DNA from: Dokdonella sp.
GTDB lineage: Bacteria; Pseudomonadota; Gammaproteobacteria; Xanthomonadales; Rhodanobacteraceae
Length of the DNA: 64,000 nt
Reading direction: 5' to 3'
NCBI RefSeq assembly: GCF_019634815.1
Contig: NZ_JAHCAP010000012.1
Span: 25,558 to 89,557, forward strand
The notes under the pieces are model-generated. The model was not told the DNA's origin. It ran no database searches and was given only the letters and a program-made list of their open reading frames with translations. Position 1 is the stretch's first letter; the number at the start of each line of letters is the position of its first letter. Below, in pieces: positions 20,711-28,628 of this stretch. The position numbers and the translations under genes are program-made.

Positions 20711-20748
20711 CCGGCACGGCGTCGCGCACTCAACGAGTTCCGTGCCGG
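20711..20748 (+). promoter_or_regulatory. Inverted repeat upstream of the tandem-repeat secreted protein
   Basis: Perfect 9-bp arms CCGGCACGG (20711-20719) and CCGTGCCGG (20740-20748) around a 20-nt loop, 34 bp before the start of the repeat-protein gene. It could be a terminator for the GFA gene, a leader hairpin or an operator. Confidence 0.35.
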
Positions 20749-20782
20749 AACCCCAAATTCCAATTCACCCCTGGAGACATCC

Positions 20783-21256
20783 ATGAAGACCAAGATTGCC
20801 GCCGCCCTGCTGATTTCCCTCGCCATGTCCGGCGCCGCCTTCGCACAGAAGAGCAAGTCCCAAGTCAAGATCGACAACGTCATCGTGACCAACGCAGCCG
20901 TCATGGGTTCCACGGCCAAGCAGAACATCGACATCGGCAATGCGAAGGACGGCGGCCAGTCGAAGGTCACCGCCAAGAACGTGATCGCGACCAACGCGGC
21001 CGTCATGGGTTCGACCGCGGAACAGAACCTCAAGCTCGGCAATGCCAGCGATGGTGGCAAGGCGACGCTCAAGGCCGACAACATCATCGTCACCAACGCC
21101 GCCGTGATGGGTTCGACCGCCAAGCAGAACGTCAAGCTCGCCAACGCGGCCAACGGTGGCGAGGCCACCCTGACGACCAAGAACGTGATCGTCACAAATG
21201 CCGCCGTGATGGGCTCCACGGCCAAGCAGAACGTGAACGTCGGCAACGCCGAATAA
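20783..21256 (+). CDS. Secreted protein made of 34-residue tandem repeats
   Basis: Predicted 157-residue exported protein. A signal peptide (MKTKIAAALLISLAMSGAAFA) is followed by a nearly pure repeat array: three full units and one partial unit, each opening N(V/I)I(V/A)TNAAVMGST(A)(K/E)QN and continuing with GNA and a GG turn. There are no Cys and few aromatic residues; Asn, Ala, Thr, Val and Gly dominate. This regularity suggests a beta-solenoid or amyloid-like fibre subunit, but it does not match the curlin repeat consensus. A strong ribosome-binding site (CTGGAG, 7 nt before ATG) suggests high expression. The CsgG/HfaB-like gene downstream makes it a candidate export substrate. Confidence 0.8.
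   Translation: MKTKIAAALLISLAMSGAAFAQKSKSQVKIDNVIVTNAAVMGSTAKQNIDIGNAKDGGQSKVTAKNVIATNAAVMGSTAEQNLKLGNASDGGKATLKADNIIVTNAAVMGSTAKQNVKLANAANGGEATLTTKNVIVTNAAVMGSTAKQNVNVGNAE
20876..21253 (+). repeat. 102-bp coding tandem repeat, 3.7 copies
   Basis: Units at 20876-20977, 20978-21079, 21080-21181 and a partial unit 21182-21253. They encode 34-residue repeats. The first 12-13 codons of each unit are the best conserved part. Confidence 0.85.
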
Positions 21257-21329
21257 GCCGAGTTTTCGCGCGAGTTCGCACCAGGCGGCGGGATTTCCCC
21301 GCCGCCATCCCGCATTGGGAGGACCAGTG

Positions 21330-21635
21330 ATGAAGACGGCATTGTTTGCATTCACCTTGCTTGCGTGCGCATCGGCCCATGCCGGCAGCATCGGCGCAGC
21401 CATCAAGGATCTCGACGACGGCACACGCGCCAGCGTGGTCAAGGAGCTGTCGAAGATGCATCGCTACCAGGACGACAAGGACGGCAAGAACCCGGCCGGG
21501 ACCCGCGGCCAGAGCAGCGACAGCTGCGACATGAACGTCAATTCGTCAAACAACGACGCAAGGCCGGGCATGCGTACTCCACGCAAGCCGATTACCGTGG
21601 TGACCGGCAACATCGTGCAGATATGCAACCGGTGA
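21330..21635 (+). CDS. Small secreted protein of unknown function in the CsgG-like cluster
   Basis: Predicted 101-residue exported protein: signal peptide (MKTALFAFTLLACASAHA), a short helical stretch (residues about 20-45), then an Asn/Ser/Lys-rich tail with two Cys (SSDSCDM and VQICNR) that could form a disulfide. A strong GGGAGG box precedes the ATG. The 3' end overlaps the CsgG-like gene. Its size and position recall curli accessory proteins CsgE/CsgF, but I see no sequence similarity and make no assignment. Confidence 0.7.
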   Translation: MKTALFAFTLLACASAHAGSIGAAIKDLDDGTRASVVKELSKMHRYQDDKDGKNPAGTRGQSSDSCDMNVNSSNNDARPGMRTPRKPITVVTGNIVQICNR

Positions 21636-23176
21636 AACATCAGGCCTTACGGGTCACCGCCGGCGTCTGCCTGCTGGTATTCATCGCCGGCCTCGCCGGG
21701 TGCCAGACCCTGTCTGACACCCGCACTCCCGTGGTCAAGGAATATGGCCAGCGTCGGCAAAGCACGATGCTGCCGGTGCAGCGCGTGGTGACCGATTTCG
21801 ACAAGCCGCTGCGCTGCATGGACGAGTTGCTCGAGACCTATGGCGCGCGCGCGTCGCTGTTGGTCGAGGACCTCAACGACAAGACCGCCAAGGTCTCGGT
21901 CGGCACCACCCAGATGTTCCTCTCGGCGATGTCGCAGATGACACGACGCAGCCAGGCGATCCGCACGATGGCCTATGGCGATGATGTCAAGAACCTCAGC
22001 TCCTACATGCTGCAATCCAATTCCCTGTCGGCGTTCCAGGCGGACCTGATCCCGACCTACACCGTGCGTGGATCGATCACCCAGTTCGACGACAACCTCG
22101 CCAAGAAGACCGCCGATGCCGGCCTCACCCTGGGCATTGCGAGCAAGAATTTCCTCGGCGTCGGCGCATCTCGCAGCACTTCGATCAACATGCTCGCGCT
22201 GGACCTGACCGTGGTGCGCTCGGCGGATTTCACGATCGTGCCTGGGGTGAATTCGCGCAACAGCGCGGCGATCCTGCAGGAAGGCGATGGCATCGACGGT
22301 GAAGCCGCGTTTTCCAAGCTCGGCATCAACTACATGACGAGCTTTTCGAAGTCCGACGGCAAGGCGGTTGCCGTGCGCAACCTGGTCGAACTTTCCGCGA
22401 TCGAACTGATCGGCAAACTGACCAAGGTGCCGTATTGGAAATGCCTCGGCGTGGATCAATCCAACCCCGACATCGCAGCGGAGATCGAGGATTGGCAGGA
22501 CGGCATGGGCGGCGCCGAAAAGCTCGCGTTCTACATCCGCCACCTCACCGCGATCGGCCTGCTGCCCGACGATGGCAAGCCAACGGACCCAAATGTGTTC
22601 AAGACCGCCTTGCGCCGCTACTTCGACGTGCTCGGCGTGCCCTACACGGGCGAGTTCTCGCTGGCCCTGATGCGCGCGCACTTTGCGGCGGACCAGAACC
22701 AGGTGATGGCCAAGCTCGAACAGCAAGGCAAACCCAATCTCAAGATCGCCCTGCAGGCCCTGCCCGTGGATCCTGCCCGCCCGAACTCCGTGCGTTTTCG
22801 CCTGACGCCTAGCATCGACGCCAGCGTCTACTGCTTCCTCAGGGACGAAACCGGGGCCACCGCCCGCGTCTTCCCCAACCGCTGGCAAGCCCAGTCGCGC
22901 GTGGCGGCAGGGCATGCGGTCGATCTGCCAGGCGGTCGCTTCCAGATCACGGCCGCGGCGGCCGCGCAATACCTGCAGTGTTTTGCCACGCGCAGCAGCG
23001 TCGACAGCACGCTCGGCGTTGCCTTGCCGGGCGGAGACCTCAAGCCCCTTGCCAAGGTGGGTGACCTGGGCGTATTGCGCAACGTGTTTTCCAGCCTGGC
23101 GCCCGAGCACGCCGTGGCCACGATTGAATTCACAGGGGTTGGCGCAGCCTTTTCCGCCAAGCCATCGGGAGGCTGA
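21623..23176 (+). CDS. CsgG/HfaB-like outer-membrane lipoprotein with C-terminal DUF4384-like domain
   Basis: Predicted 517-residue lipoprotein (lipobox IAGLAGC, Cys27). Residues about 60-290 have CsgG/HfaB character: RASLLVEDLNDKTAKVSVG, then YTVRGSITQFDDN, a long hydrophobic beta region with LDLTVVRSADFTIV, and ending AVAVRNLVELSAIELIGKL. CsgG forms a nonameric outer-membrane channel that exports curli; HfaB serves holdfast anchoring. Residues about 385-500 resemble DUF4384 (SVYCFLRDETGATARVFPN, HAVDLPGGRFQI), a module often found with caspase-like proteins. The extra C-terminal domain makes it about twice CsgG length. ATG at 21623 overlaps the previous gene; GTG at 21632 is an alternative start. 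Confidence 0.78.
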   Translation: MQPVKHQALRVTAGVCLLVFIAGLAGCQTLSDTRTPVVKEYGQRRQSTMLPVQRVVTDFDKPLRCMDELLETYGARASLLVEDLNDKTAKVSVGTTQMFLSAMSQMTRRSQAIRTMAYGDDVKNLSSYMLQSNSLSAFQADLIPTYTVRGSITQFDDNLAKKTADAGLTLGIASKNFLGVGASRSTSINMLALDLTVVRSADFTIVPGVNSRNSAAILQEGDGIDGEAAFSKLGINYMTSFSKSDGKAVAVRNLVELSAIELIGKLTKVPYWKCLGVDQSNPDIAAEIEDWQDGMGGAEKLAFYIRHLTAIGLLPDDGKPTDPNVFKTALRRYFDVLGVPYTGEFSLALMRAHFAADQNQVMAKLEQQGKPNLKIALQALPVDPARPNSVRFRLTPSIDASVYCFLRDETGATARVFPNRWQAQSRVAAGHAVDLPGGRFQITAAAAAQYLQCFATRSSVDSTLGVALPGGDLKPLAKVGDLGVLRNVFSSLAPEHAVATIEFTGVGAAFSAKPSGG

Positions 23177-23179
23177 GCC

Positions 23180-23524
23180 ATGACGATCTTTCGTGCCATT
23201 CCACTGTTGCAGGCAGTTGCACTGGTCCTGTGCATCGCCCATGCAACTCATGCCACGGCCGGCGTCGCGCCGGCCCCCGGGAGCAGCGGCAACGCGCCCG
23301 AGGCGCGCGGGCTGGGTGAAATAGACTCGATCGACGCACGCGCCCTGCAGGTTTCACCTCGTACGAGCCGCACCCTGCGCTGTTGGCAAAAGGGCAAGCT
23401 CATCATCGAGCGTCAGGTCGCGCAGCTGCCGATCGAGGAAGACAAGACGGTCAACGTGCCCGCGGCAGGTGGCCGCAGCCTGCGCCTGTACGACCTCGAC
23501 AACTCCACATGTCTGGTCGAATGA
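23180..23524 (+). CDS. Small secreted protein of unknown function
   Basis: Predicted 114-residue exported protein: signal peptide to about residue 28, a Gly/Pro/Ala-rich linker, then a compact domain with two Cys (TLRCWQKGKLI and NSTCLVE) likely to form a disulfide. GGGAGG lies before the ATG, and only 3 bp separate it from the CsgG-like gene. Its stop overlaps the start of the sigma-factor gene as ATGA, so it is co-translated with both neighbours. I do not recognise the fold. Confidence 0.72.
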   Translation: MTIFRAIPLLQAVALVLCIAHATHATAGVAPAPGSSGNAPEARGLGEIDSIDARALQVSPRTSRTLRCWQKGKLIIERQVAQLPIEEDKTVNVPAAGGRSLRLYDLDNSTCLVE

Positions 23525-24165
23525 GCGCCGCGAACATCCACGCCGCCGCCCGGCCGATCCATGGCCATGGCGATCTGGACAACGCGACCGCGTCGTACCT
23601 GCTCAAGCGCGTCGCGGACAAGGATCAGGCTGCGTTCGTGACGATCCACCGCGCGATGGGGCGGCGGGTATTTGCCTACGCGATGCGCTTGCTGGGTGAC
23701 CACGAGCAAGCCGAGGAAGTGGTTTCCGACACGATGTTCGAAGTCTGGAAGAACCCGCAGCGGTTTGATGGCCTGTCGCGCTTCTCGACCTGGGTCATCG
23801 GCATCGCCAGACACCGCGCTCTCGACCGCATGCGCTCGCCGACCCGAATGATCGACGGTGCCGCAGTCGAGATCGATGACGCGCTGCCCGACGACGGGCC
23901 GAGCCTCGAGGAAGGCGTCGCCGCCCAGCAGCGTGAGGGCAGCGTGCGCAATTGCATGGACAAGCTGTCCGACGTCCATCGCGAATGCCTGCATCTGGTG
24001 TTCTATGAAGGTGCCCCTCTCGTTGAGGTAGCCAGCATGCAGGGTTGTCCCGAGAACACCGTCAAGACGCGCCTGTTTCACGCGCGCCAGAAGATCCGGA
24101 ACTGCCTGCGCCTGATGATGATCAGCGAAGGGCATAACAGACCCAAGGTGGTCCACCATGCTTGA
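23521..24165 (+). CDS. ECF RNA polymerase sigma factor of the CsgG-like cluster
   Basis: Predicted 214-residue RpoE-type sigma factor. Region 2 contains EQAEEVVSDTMFEVWKNP and SRFSTWVIGIARHRALDRM; region 4 contains HRECLHLVFYEGAPLVEVA and CPENTVKTRLFHARQKI. It overlaps the preceding gene by 4 bp and the anti-sigma gene by 8 bp, the usual arrangement of a sigma/anti-sigma pair. It is a close paralogue of the orphan sigma at 5765-6388. It probably controls this cluster and perhaps other surface genes; that is inference. Confidence 0.93.
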   Translation: MSAANIHAAARPIHGHGDLDNATASYLLKRVADKDQAAFVTIHRAMGRRVFAYAMRLLGDHEQAEEVVSDTMFEVWKNPQRFDGLSRFSTWVIGIARHRALDRMRSPTRMIDGAAVEIDDALPDDGPSLEEGVAAQQREGSVRNCMDKLSDVHRECLHLVFYEGAPLVEVASMQGCPENTVKTRLFHARQKIRNCLRLMMISEGHNRPKVVHHA

Positions 24166-24829
24166 TGAATCCATTTCCGCCCTGCCCTGGTATGTGAACG
24201 CGACGCTCGCCGAACCCGAGCGTGCCGACATTGCCCGTCGCCTGCGCACGGAACCGGCCTTGCGCAATGAGCTCCTGTTCTGGGAAGAACTTGCCGCAAC
24301 GCAATGCAGGCACATGGCGGTCGCCGAGGATATTGCCCTGCAGCGCACCCTCGATCGAATCCAGCTGGAGGAGCGCCTTCAATCAACGACCAAACCGGCG
24401 GGTTGGCTGCGCAGCTGGTTTGCCCAAGGGCGTTCACGTCCGATGTCCTGGCTCGGACCGGCACTGGCCGGCGGGCTTGTGGTCGCAGTTGCGCAATTTC
24501 TGCTCCCGGATCGCCCGCCGCATGTGGATACGCAGCTGATGCGTGGTGCCCCGGCAGGGGTGGCGCGGCCGACCACGATGGGCGTCGATAGCGCCTTGCT
24601 GCGCGTGGTGTTTGATCCTGCCACGACCGAAGGCGAGATCCGATTGCTGGTTGCCGCCCAGAATGCCTCCATCGTCGGCGGTCCTGGCGCAGGCGGTGAA
24701 TACTATCTCGCCGTGCCCCAGCAACGCGTGATCGCTGCAATCGATGCGCTGCGCACCACCGGCGCGGTGCGTGAAGTGGCCGGCGTCGAATCGCTGCCGC
24801 CGACGCGCACCGGAGCGCAATCGAATTGA
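24158..24829 (+). CDS. Membrane anti-sigma factor
   Basis: Predicted 223-residue single-pass protein. The cytosolic N-terminal domain (1-105) has anti-sigma helices (LPWYVNATLAEPERADIARR) but no zinc His/Cys motif. One membrane helix lies at about 105-125 (GPALAGGLVVAVAQFLL). The periplasmic C-terminal domain (about 140-223) includes EIRLLVAAQNASIVGGPGAG, a type seen in other anti-sigma proteins of this lineage. It overlaps the sigma gene by 8 bp. The domain outside the membrane could sense envelope or secretion status. Confidence 0.85.
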   Translation: MLDESISALPWYVNATLAEPERADIARRLRTEPALRNELLFWEELAATQCRHMAVAEDIALQRTLDRIQLEERLQSTTKPAGWLRSWFAQGRSRPMSWLGPALAGGLVVAVAQFLLPDRPPHVDTQLMRGAPAGVARPTTMGVDSALLRVVFDPATTEGEIRLLVAAQNASIVGGPGAGGEYYLAVPQQRVIAAIDALRTTGAVREVAGVESLPPTRTGAQSN

Positions 24830-24883
24830 ACCTCACCGGCTCATCGCACGACCCAAGCCGGTAACAACCCCTGGAGCATGATC

Positions 24884-25498
24884 ATGAAATCTTCCCCTGT
24901 ATGGATGCTCGTCCTTGGCCTTGCGTTCGCGCCTTTCGCATATTCACAACAGGCCCGCTACGTGGGCGAGAACGAGGTGCCGCGCCCCATCGACGTCGCG
25001 CGTGCGCTGGCCGGCAGCAACTTCAAACCACACGTGCGCAAGCGCGGCCTGTCGATGGACGAGCCTGCTGCTGCGCAAGCGGCGGCCGATTCTGTCTCGG
25101 CCGCGAACGGCCCTTCCACGCCTGAAGTCGCTGCCGCGACGCCCGTGGAACCGGCAGCGCCAGGTGGCGCGCTCGACGTCGCGATCGGTTTTGCATTGGG
25201 CTCCGCCGCGCTGCGACCGCAGGCCTCTGCGCAACTCGATGCGATCGCCGAAGGGCTCAAGTTGCTCGATTCCAGCCAGGTGATCATCATCGATGGCCAT
25301 ACGGACGCCACCGGTACGCCCGCGTTCAACGAGGTGCTTTCACGCCACCGCGCGGAAACCGTCAAGCTCTATCTGGAGCAACACCACAACTTCCCGGCGT
25401 CGCGCCTGCGCACCCAGGGCTTTGGCCAGCGGGCGCCGCTCGATCCGGCCAACCCACTGGACCCGCGCAACCGCCGCGTGCAATTCCATCTGGGCTGA
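24884..25498 (+). CDS. OmpA-like peptidoglycan-binding protein
   Basis: Predicted 204-residue exported protein: signal peptide (to about residue 20), a Pro/Ala-rich linker (about 60-95), then an OmpA C-terminal domain. The peptidoglycan-binding motif is clear (IIIDGHTDATGTPAFNEVLSRHRAETV, read in part, and GFGQRAPLDPANP). There is no beta-barrel and no lipobox, so it is probably periplasmic and cell-wall bound. The ATG at 24884 has GGAG at good spacing; ATG at 24878 is the in-frame alternative. It may anchor the cluster's surface apparatus to the wall. Confidence 0.85.
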   Translation: MKSSPVWMLVLGLAFAPFAYSQQARYVGENEVPRPIDVARALAGSNFKPHVRKRGLSMDEPAAAQAAADSVSAANGPSTPEVAAATPVEPAAPGGALDVAIGFALGSAALRPQASAQLDAIAEGLKLLDSSQVIIIDGHTDATGTPAFNEVLSRHRAETVKLYLEQHHNFPASRLRTQGFGQRAPLDPANPLDPRNRRVQFHLG

Positions 25499-25516
25499 AC
25501 CCTGCAGCTTCGGACT

Positions 25517-25545
25517 GGCGCGAGCGCGCGAACGACGCTCGCGCC
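25517..25545 (+). terminator. Hairpin between the OmpA-like and autotransporter genes
   Basis: Perfect 10-bp stem (25517-25526 with 25536-25545), 9-nt loop, no T tract, 18 bp past the OmpA-like stop. It may partly terminate or stabilise the upstream transcript. Confidence 0.5.
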
Positions 25546-25594
25546 GCCCTGTTGGCGACATGGACCCTGATTCGTTCGACAAAGGATGGCCCTG

Positions 25595-28500
25595 ATGGAC
25601 AGTGCTGCTCGCTCGCGCGCGCACGGATGCGGTCGGCGCAACGACCATATCCGGGCGCGCATGCTTGTTTTCGTCCTGCTCGCCTGCGCGCTGGCATGGC
25701 TCGCACTACCACGACTTGCATCGGCGCAAACCGTACCGCTCATCGCATTGACCTCGCCGGAGAATGGAGCCACGTTCCACACGCACGACAACATCGTGCT
25801 GACGGCTTCCCTCACAGGCATATGCGCCAGCAACCTGGAATTCATCGATTTCTTCGCCAACTCGAACTTGCTCGGGGAAGTCGGTCCCGGGGGACCGTAT
25901 CAGGTCGTTTGGAACGACGTGCCGGCCGGAACCCACCAGCTCTGGGTGACCTGCACCTACTACATCCCCATTCCCCGCTACGCCATCACGGGCGATCCCT
26001 CCTACACCAGTGCGCCGATACAGGTCATCGTCCGTGACCCGGTGCCTCAGCTGGAGCTGGCGCCCGGCGCGCCCGCGCTCGTGTTCACGCCGGGCGTCAA
26101 CCTGAGCCTGCCGATCGCCGTCACCGACGAGACGGGATCGATCATGGCCGGCACACCGGTGACATGGCAGCTGGAAGAACTGGCGCCCACATCCGAAAAG
26201 TTCGCGTGCACGGGAGCAGACACGCCTGCATCGGGCTCCGGCATCAGCGACCTGCAAGGCATAGTGAATATCGGATTCGTTCCGGGATGTTCGAGCGCCG
26301 ACCGCCGCCTCATCGTCTCCGCGCCCGGTGCAGCCAGCCCCCTTAGCCTGGTCATTTCAGGGCCGGACAGCACCGCAAGCAGTGTGGTGATGATTCCGGA
26401 CGTGACGTTGCTTGCCGTCGCACCCGCGCATTCGACCGACATCAGGTTTCGGGTCCGCACGTCGGACTACCTCCCCGTAGCCGGCGCGATCCTCGATTTC
26501 ACCTTGTCGCCGAGCGCAGCGGGAACGGTCGTTGCAAGCGCGCAGACCGGTGACGAAGGCGAGGCGAACACCCAACTGGTGTTGTCCAACGCAACCAGCT
26601 TCGCGACGCTCAACGCGTGCCTGCGCAACCAGCCTACCGTCTGCCGGCGCGTGTCGTTGCAGAACTCACGCTGGGCCGCACAGTTGCTCAAACTGACATC
26701 ACCGCTCGACGGCGCCACGTTTCACACCCACGATGACATCGAGCTATCAGTCGAGGTCGATCCGCAATCGGCGGCAACCATGACGGTCGACCTGCTCGCC
26801 AATGGCGATGTCATCGGCCGCATCCCACCCGGAGGGCCGTACCAGTTCACCTGGTCGGATGCGCCGGCAGGAAATCATGAAATCACTGCGCGCTCACGCA
26901 TTTCCAATTACGGGTACGTATATTCCAACTCTGCACATGTCCGCGTGCGCGATCAGGTCACGCATCTGGAATTGGGTCCGAACGCACCTGCCCTGCAGTT
27001 CACGCCAGGCGTGGCATTGACTCTGCCGGTTGCGGTGATCGATGAGACCGGCGCTCCGGTTGCTGGCGCTCCGATCGCCTGGCAGGTCGAGATTTCCGCG
27101 CCGCAGCCCCGCAAGGTGGATTGTGTTTCCGCAGACGCACCCGCGAGTGGGAGCAGCATCACCAACGCGCAAGGCATCGCGACCGTCAGCTTCGTGCCCG
27201 GATGCACGAGCGCCAATCGTCGTCTGGTCGTCAATTCGCCGCGCGCGCCCGCGCCGCTCGACTTGACCCTGCATGGACCCGATGACCGCGCAGGTTCAAT
27301 CATCCTGACGCCTGCCACGGCCCTGCTCGTGCTGCAGCCAAACACTTCCACCCCGCTGACGTTCGCGGTGCGCGACGTGCAGGGTGCAGCGCTAGGCGGA
27401 GTCATGCTCGAGTTCGAACTCACCCCCACCGATGCTGGCTCGATCGAAGCAAGAGTCCAGGTTGGCGATCTGGGCATGGCGACCGCCCACCTGAGCGTGA
27501 CCGACGCCCTGATGAGTGCCACCTTGAAAGCCTGCGTGAACAACCGGCCGGGCGTGTGCCTGTCGGTTCCGGTGCGTAACGCCAAACGCGCCATCGAGGA
27601 GCCGGCCACGGCAATGCTGGCACCGATGGTGCAGCAGGTGCTCGATGCGCCACGCACGCAATTCACCAACATCGGCAATCACCTGCGCGACCTGCGCAAT
27701 GGTGGGCGCGGCCTGAGCAACGACGTGGTCGTGCAGACCGGCGATGGGGCGATTTCCACCGACAAGAGGGCAGGCAGCGACCAGGAAACGCGGTTCAATG
27801 CCTTCGCCGCCGGCAGCATCGACCTGGGCAAGCGCGATTCCCGTCCCGGCACCCGCAACGGATTCGATGTCACCACGCGCGGCCTGACCCTGGGCGCCGA
27901 TGTCAGGGCGACGCCGGGTCTGGTATTCGGAGCCGCGATTGGCGCCCTGCGCTCCAGTACCAATGCAGCTGGCGGCACCCGGCAGCATGCCCGCGGGTTG
28001 AGCGGATCGCTCTACGCGCAATGGCTGCCCGTCGAAAATGCCTACGTCAATGCCGCACTCAACTTTGGCGGAACGGAATTCGATGTGCGCAGGCTCGCCT
28101 GCAACATCCAGCTGTGGACGCAGACTTCGGGCACCCAGCGCGCGTTGAGCATCGAGGCAGGCTACTCGTTCAATCGCAATGCGATGCGCTTCACGCCGTA
28201 TCTTCGCTACGAGAACGTACGGGCGAAGCTCGATGCATTCACCGAGCACGGCGACTGCATCGATGCGCTGTCGATTGGAGGCACCTCATTGTCACGGTCC
28301 GCGCTCAATGCCGGCGTCAGCCTGGATCGGGCTTTCAGCACGCGCAGCGGCGTATGGATTCCCTCGTTGGCAGTGGAATACATGAACGAGAACCAGAAGG
28401 TCGATGCCATCTTTGCGCGCCTGCTCGCCGGCGGCCCGTCCATTCCGATCCAACTGGCCAAGCCTGATCGTCGCTACGCGACCGCACGCCTGTCCTTGAG

Positions 28501-28618
28501 CTGGATGACGTCGATCAAGGCCCATCCGCTGTCGGCATTCTTCGGTTTCGACACCGACATTGGCCGCAGCGACTACGACAGCCGCACCTTCATGCTTGGC
28601 CTGCGCGTTCCCTTCTGA
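25595..28618 (+). CDS. Autotransporter-type outer-membrane protein with two large Ig-like modules
   Basis: Predicted 1007-residue protein. A signal peptide with an extended N-region ends near ASAQ (residue about 46). Two homologous passenger modules follow, each opening LTSPxxGATFHTHDxI, with GGPYQ and VTDETG or VIDETG strands; the second copy starts exactly 945 bp (315 residues) after the first. Both resemble bacterial Ig-like/invasin domains. The last about 270 residues form a beta-barrel autotransporter domain (TTRGLTLGADVRATPG, SGSLYAQWLPVENAYVNA) ending in Phe (MLGLRVPF), as expected for Bam recognition. Start at 25595 uses AAAGGA; ATG at 25586 is possible. An adhesin or surface scaffold is likely. 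Confidence 0.85.
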   Translation: MDSAARSRAHGCGRRNDHIRARMLVFVLLACALAWLALPRLASAQTVPLIALTSPENGATFHTHDNIVLTASLTGICASNLEFIDFFANSNLLGEVGPGGPYQVVWNDVPAGTHQLWVTCTYYIPIPRYAITGDPSYTSAPIQVIVRDPVPQLELAPGAPALVFTPGVNLSLPIAVTDETGSIMAGTPVTWQLEELAPTSEKFACTGADTPASGSGISDLQGIVNIGFVPGCSSADRRLIVSAPGAASPLSLVISGPDSTASSVVMIPDVTLLAVAPAHSTDIRFRVRTSDYLPVAGAILDFTLSPSAAGTVVASAQTGDEGEANTQLVLSNATSFATLNACLRNQPTVCRRVSLQNSRWAAQLLKLTSPLDGATFHTHDDIELSVEVDPQSAATMTVDLLANGDVIGRIPPGGPYQFTWSDAPAGNHEITARSRISNYGYVYSNSAHVRVRDQVTHLELGPNAPALQFTPGVALTLPVAVIDETGAPVAGAPIAWQVEISAPQPRKVDCVSADAPASGSSITNAQGIATVSFVPGCTSANRRLVVNSPRAPAPLDLTLHGPDDRAGSIILTPATALLVLQPNTSTPLTFAVRDVQGAALGGVMLEFELTPTDAGSIEARVQVGDLGMATAHLSVTDALMSATLKACVNNRPGVCLSVPVRNAKRAIEEPATAMLAPMVQQVLDAPRTQFTNIGNHLRDLRNGGRGLSNDVVVQTGDGAISTDKRAGSDQETRFNAFAAGSIDLGKRDSRPGTRNGFDVTTRGLTLGADVRATPGLVFGAAIGALRSSTNAAGGTRQHARGLSGSLYAQWLPVENAYVNAALNFGGTEFDVRRLACNIQLWTQTSGTQRALSIEAGYSFNRNAMRFTPYLRYENVRAKLDAFTEHGDCIDALSIGGTSLSRSALNAGVSLDRAFSTRSGVWIPSLAVEYMNENQKVDAIFARLLAGGPSIPIQLAKPDRRYATARLSLSWMTSIKAHPLSAFFGFDTDIGRSDYDSRTFMLGLRVPF

Positions 28619-28628
28619 GTCCATCGCC

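Noticed and set aside
20783..21256. Calling the repeat protein a curlin (CsgA/CsgB)
   Set aside because: The 34-residue unit does not follow the curlin SX5QXGX2NX-type pattern or its about 22-residue period.
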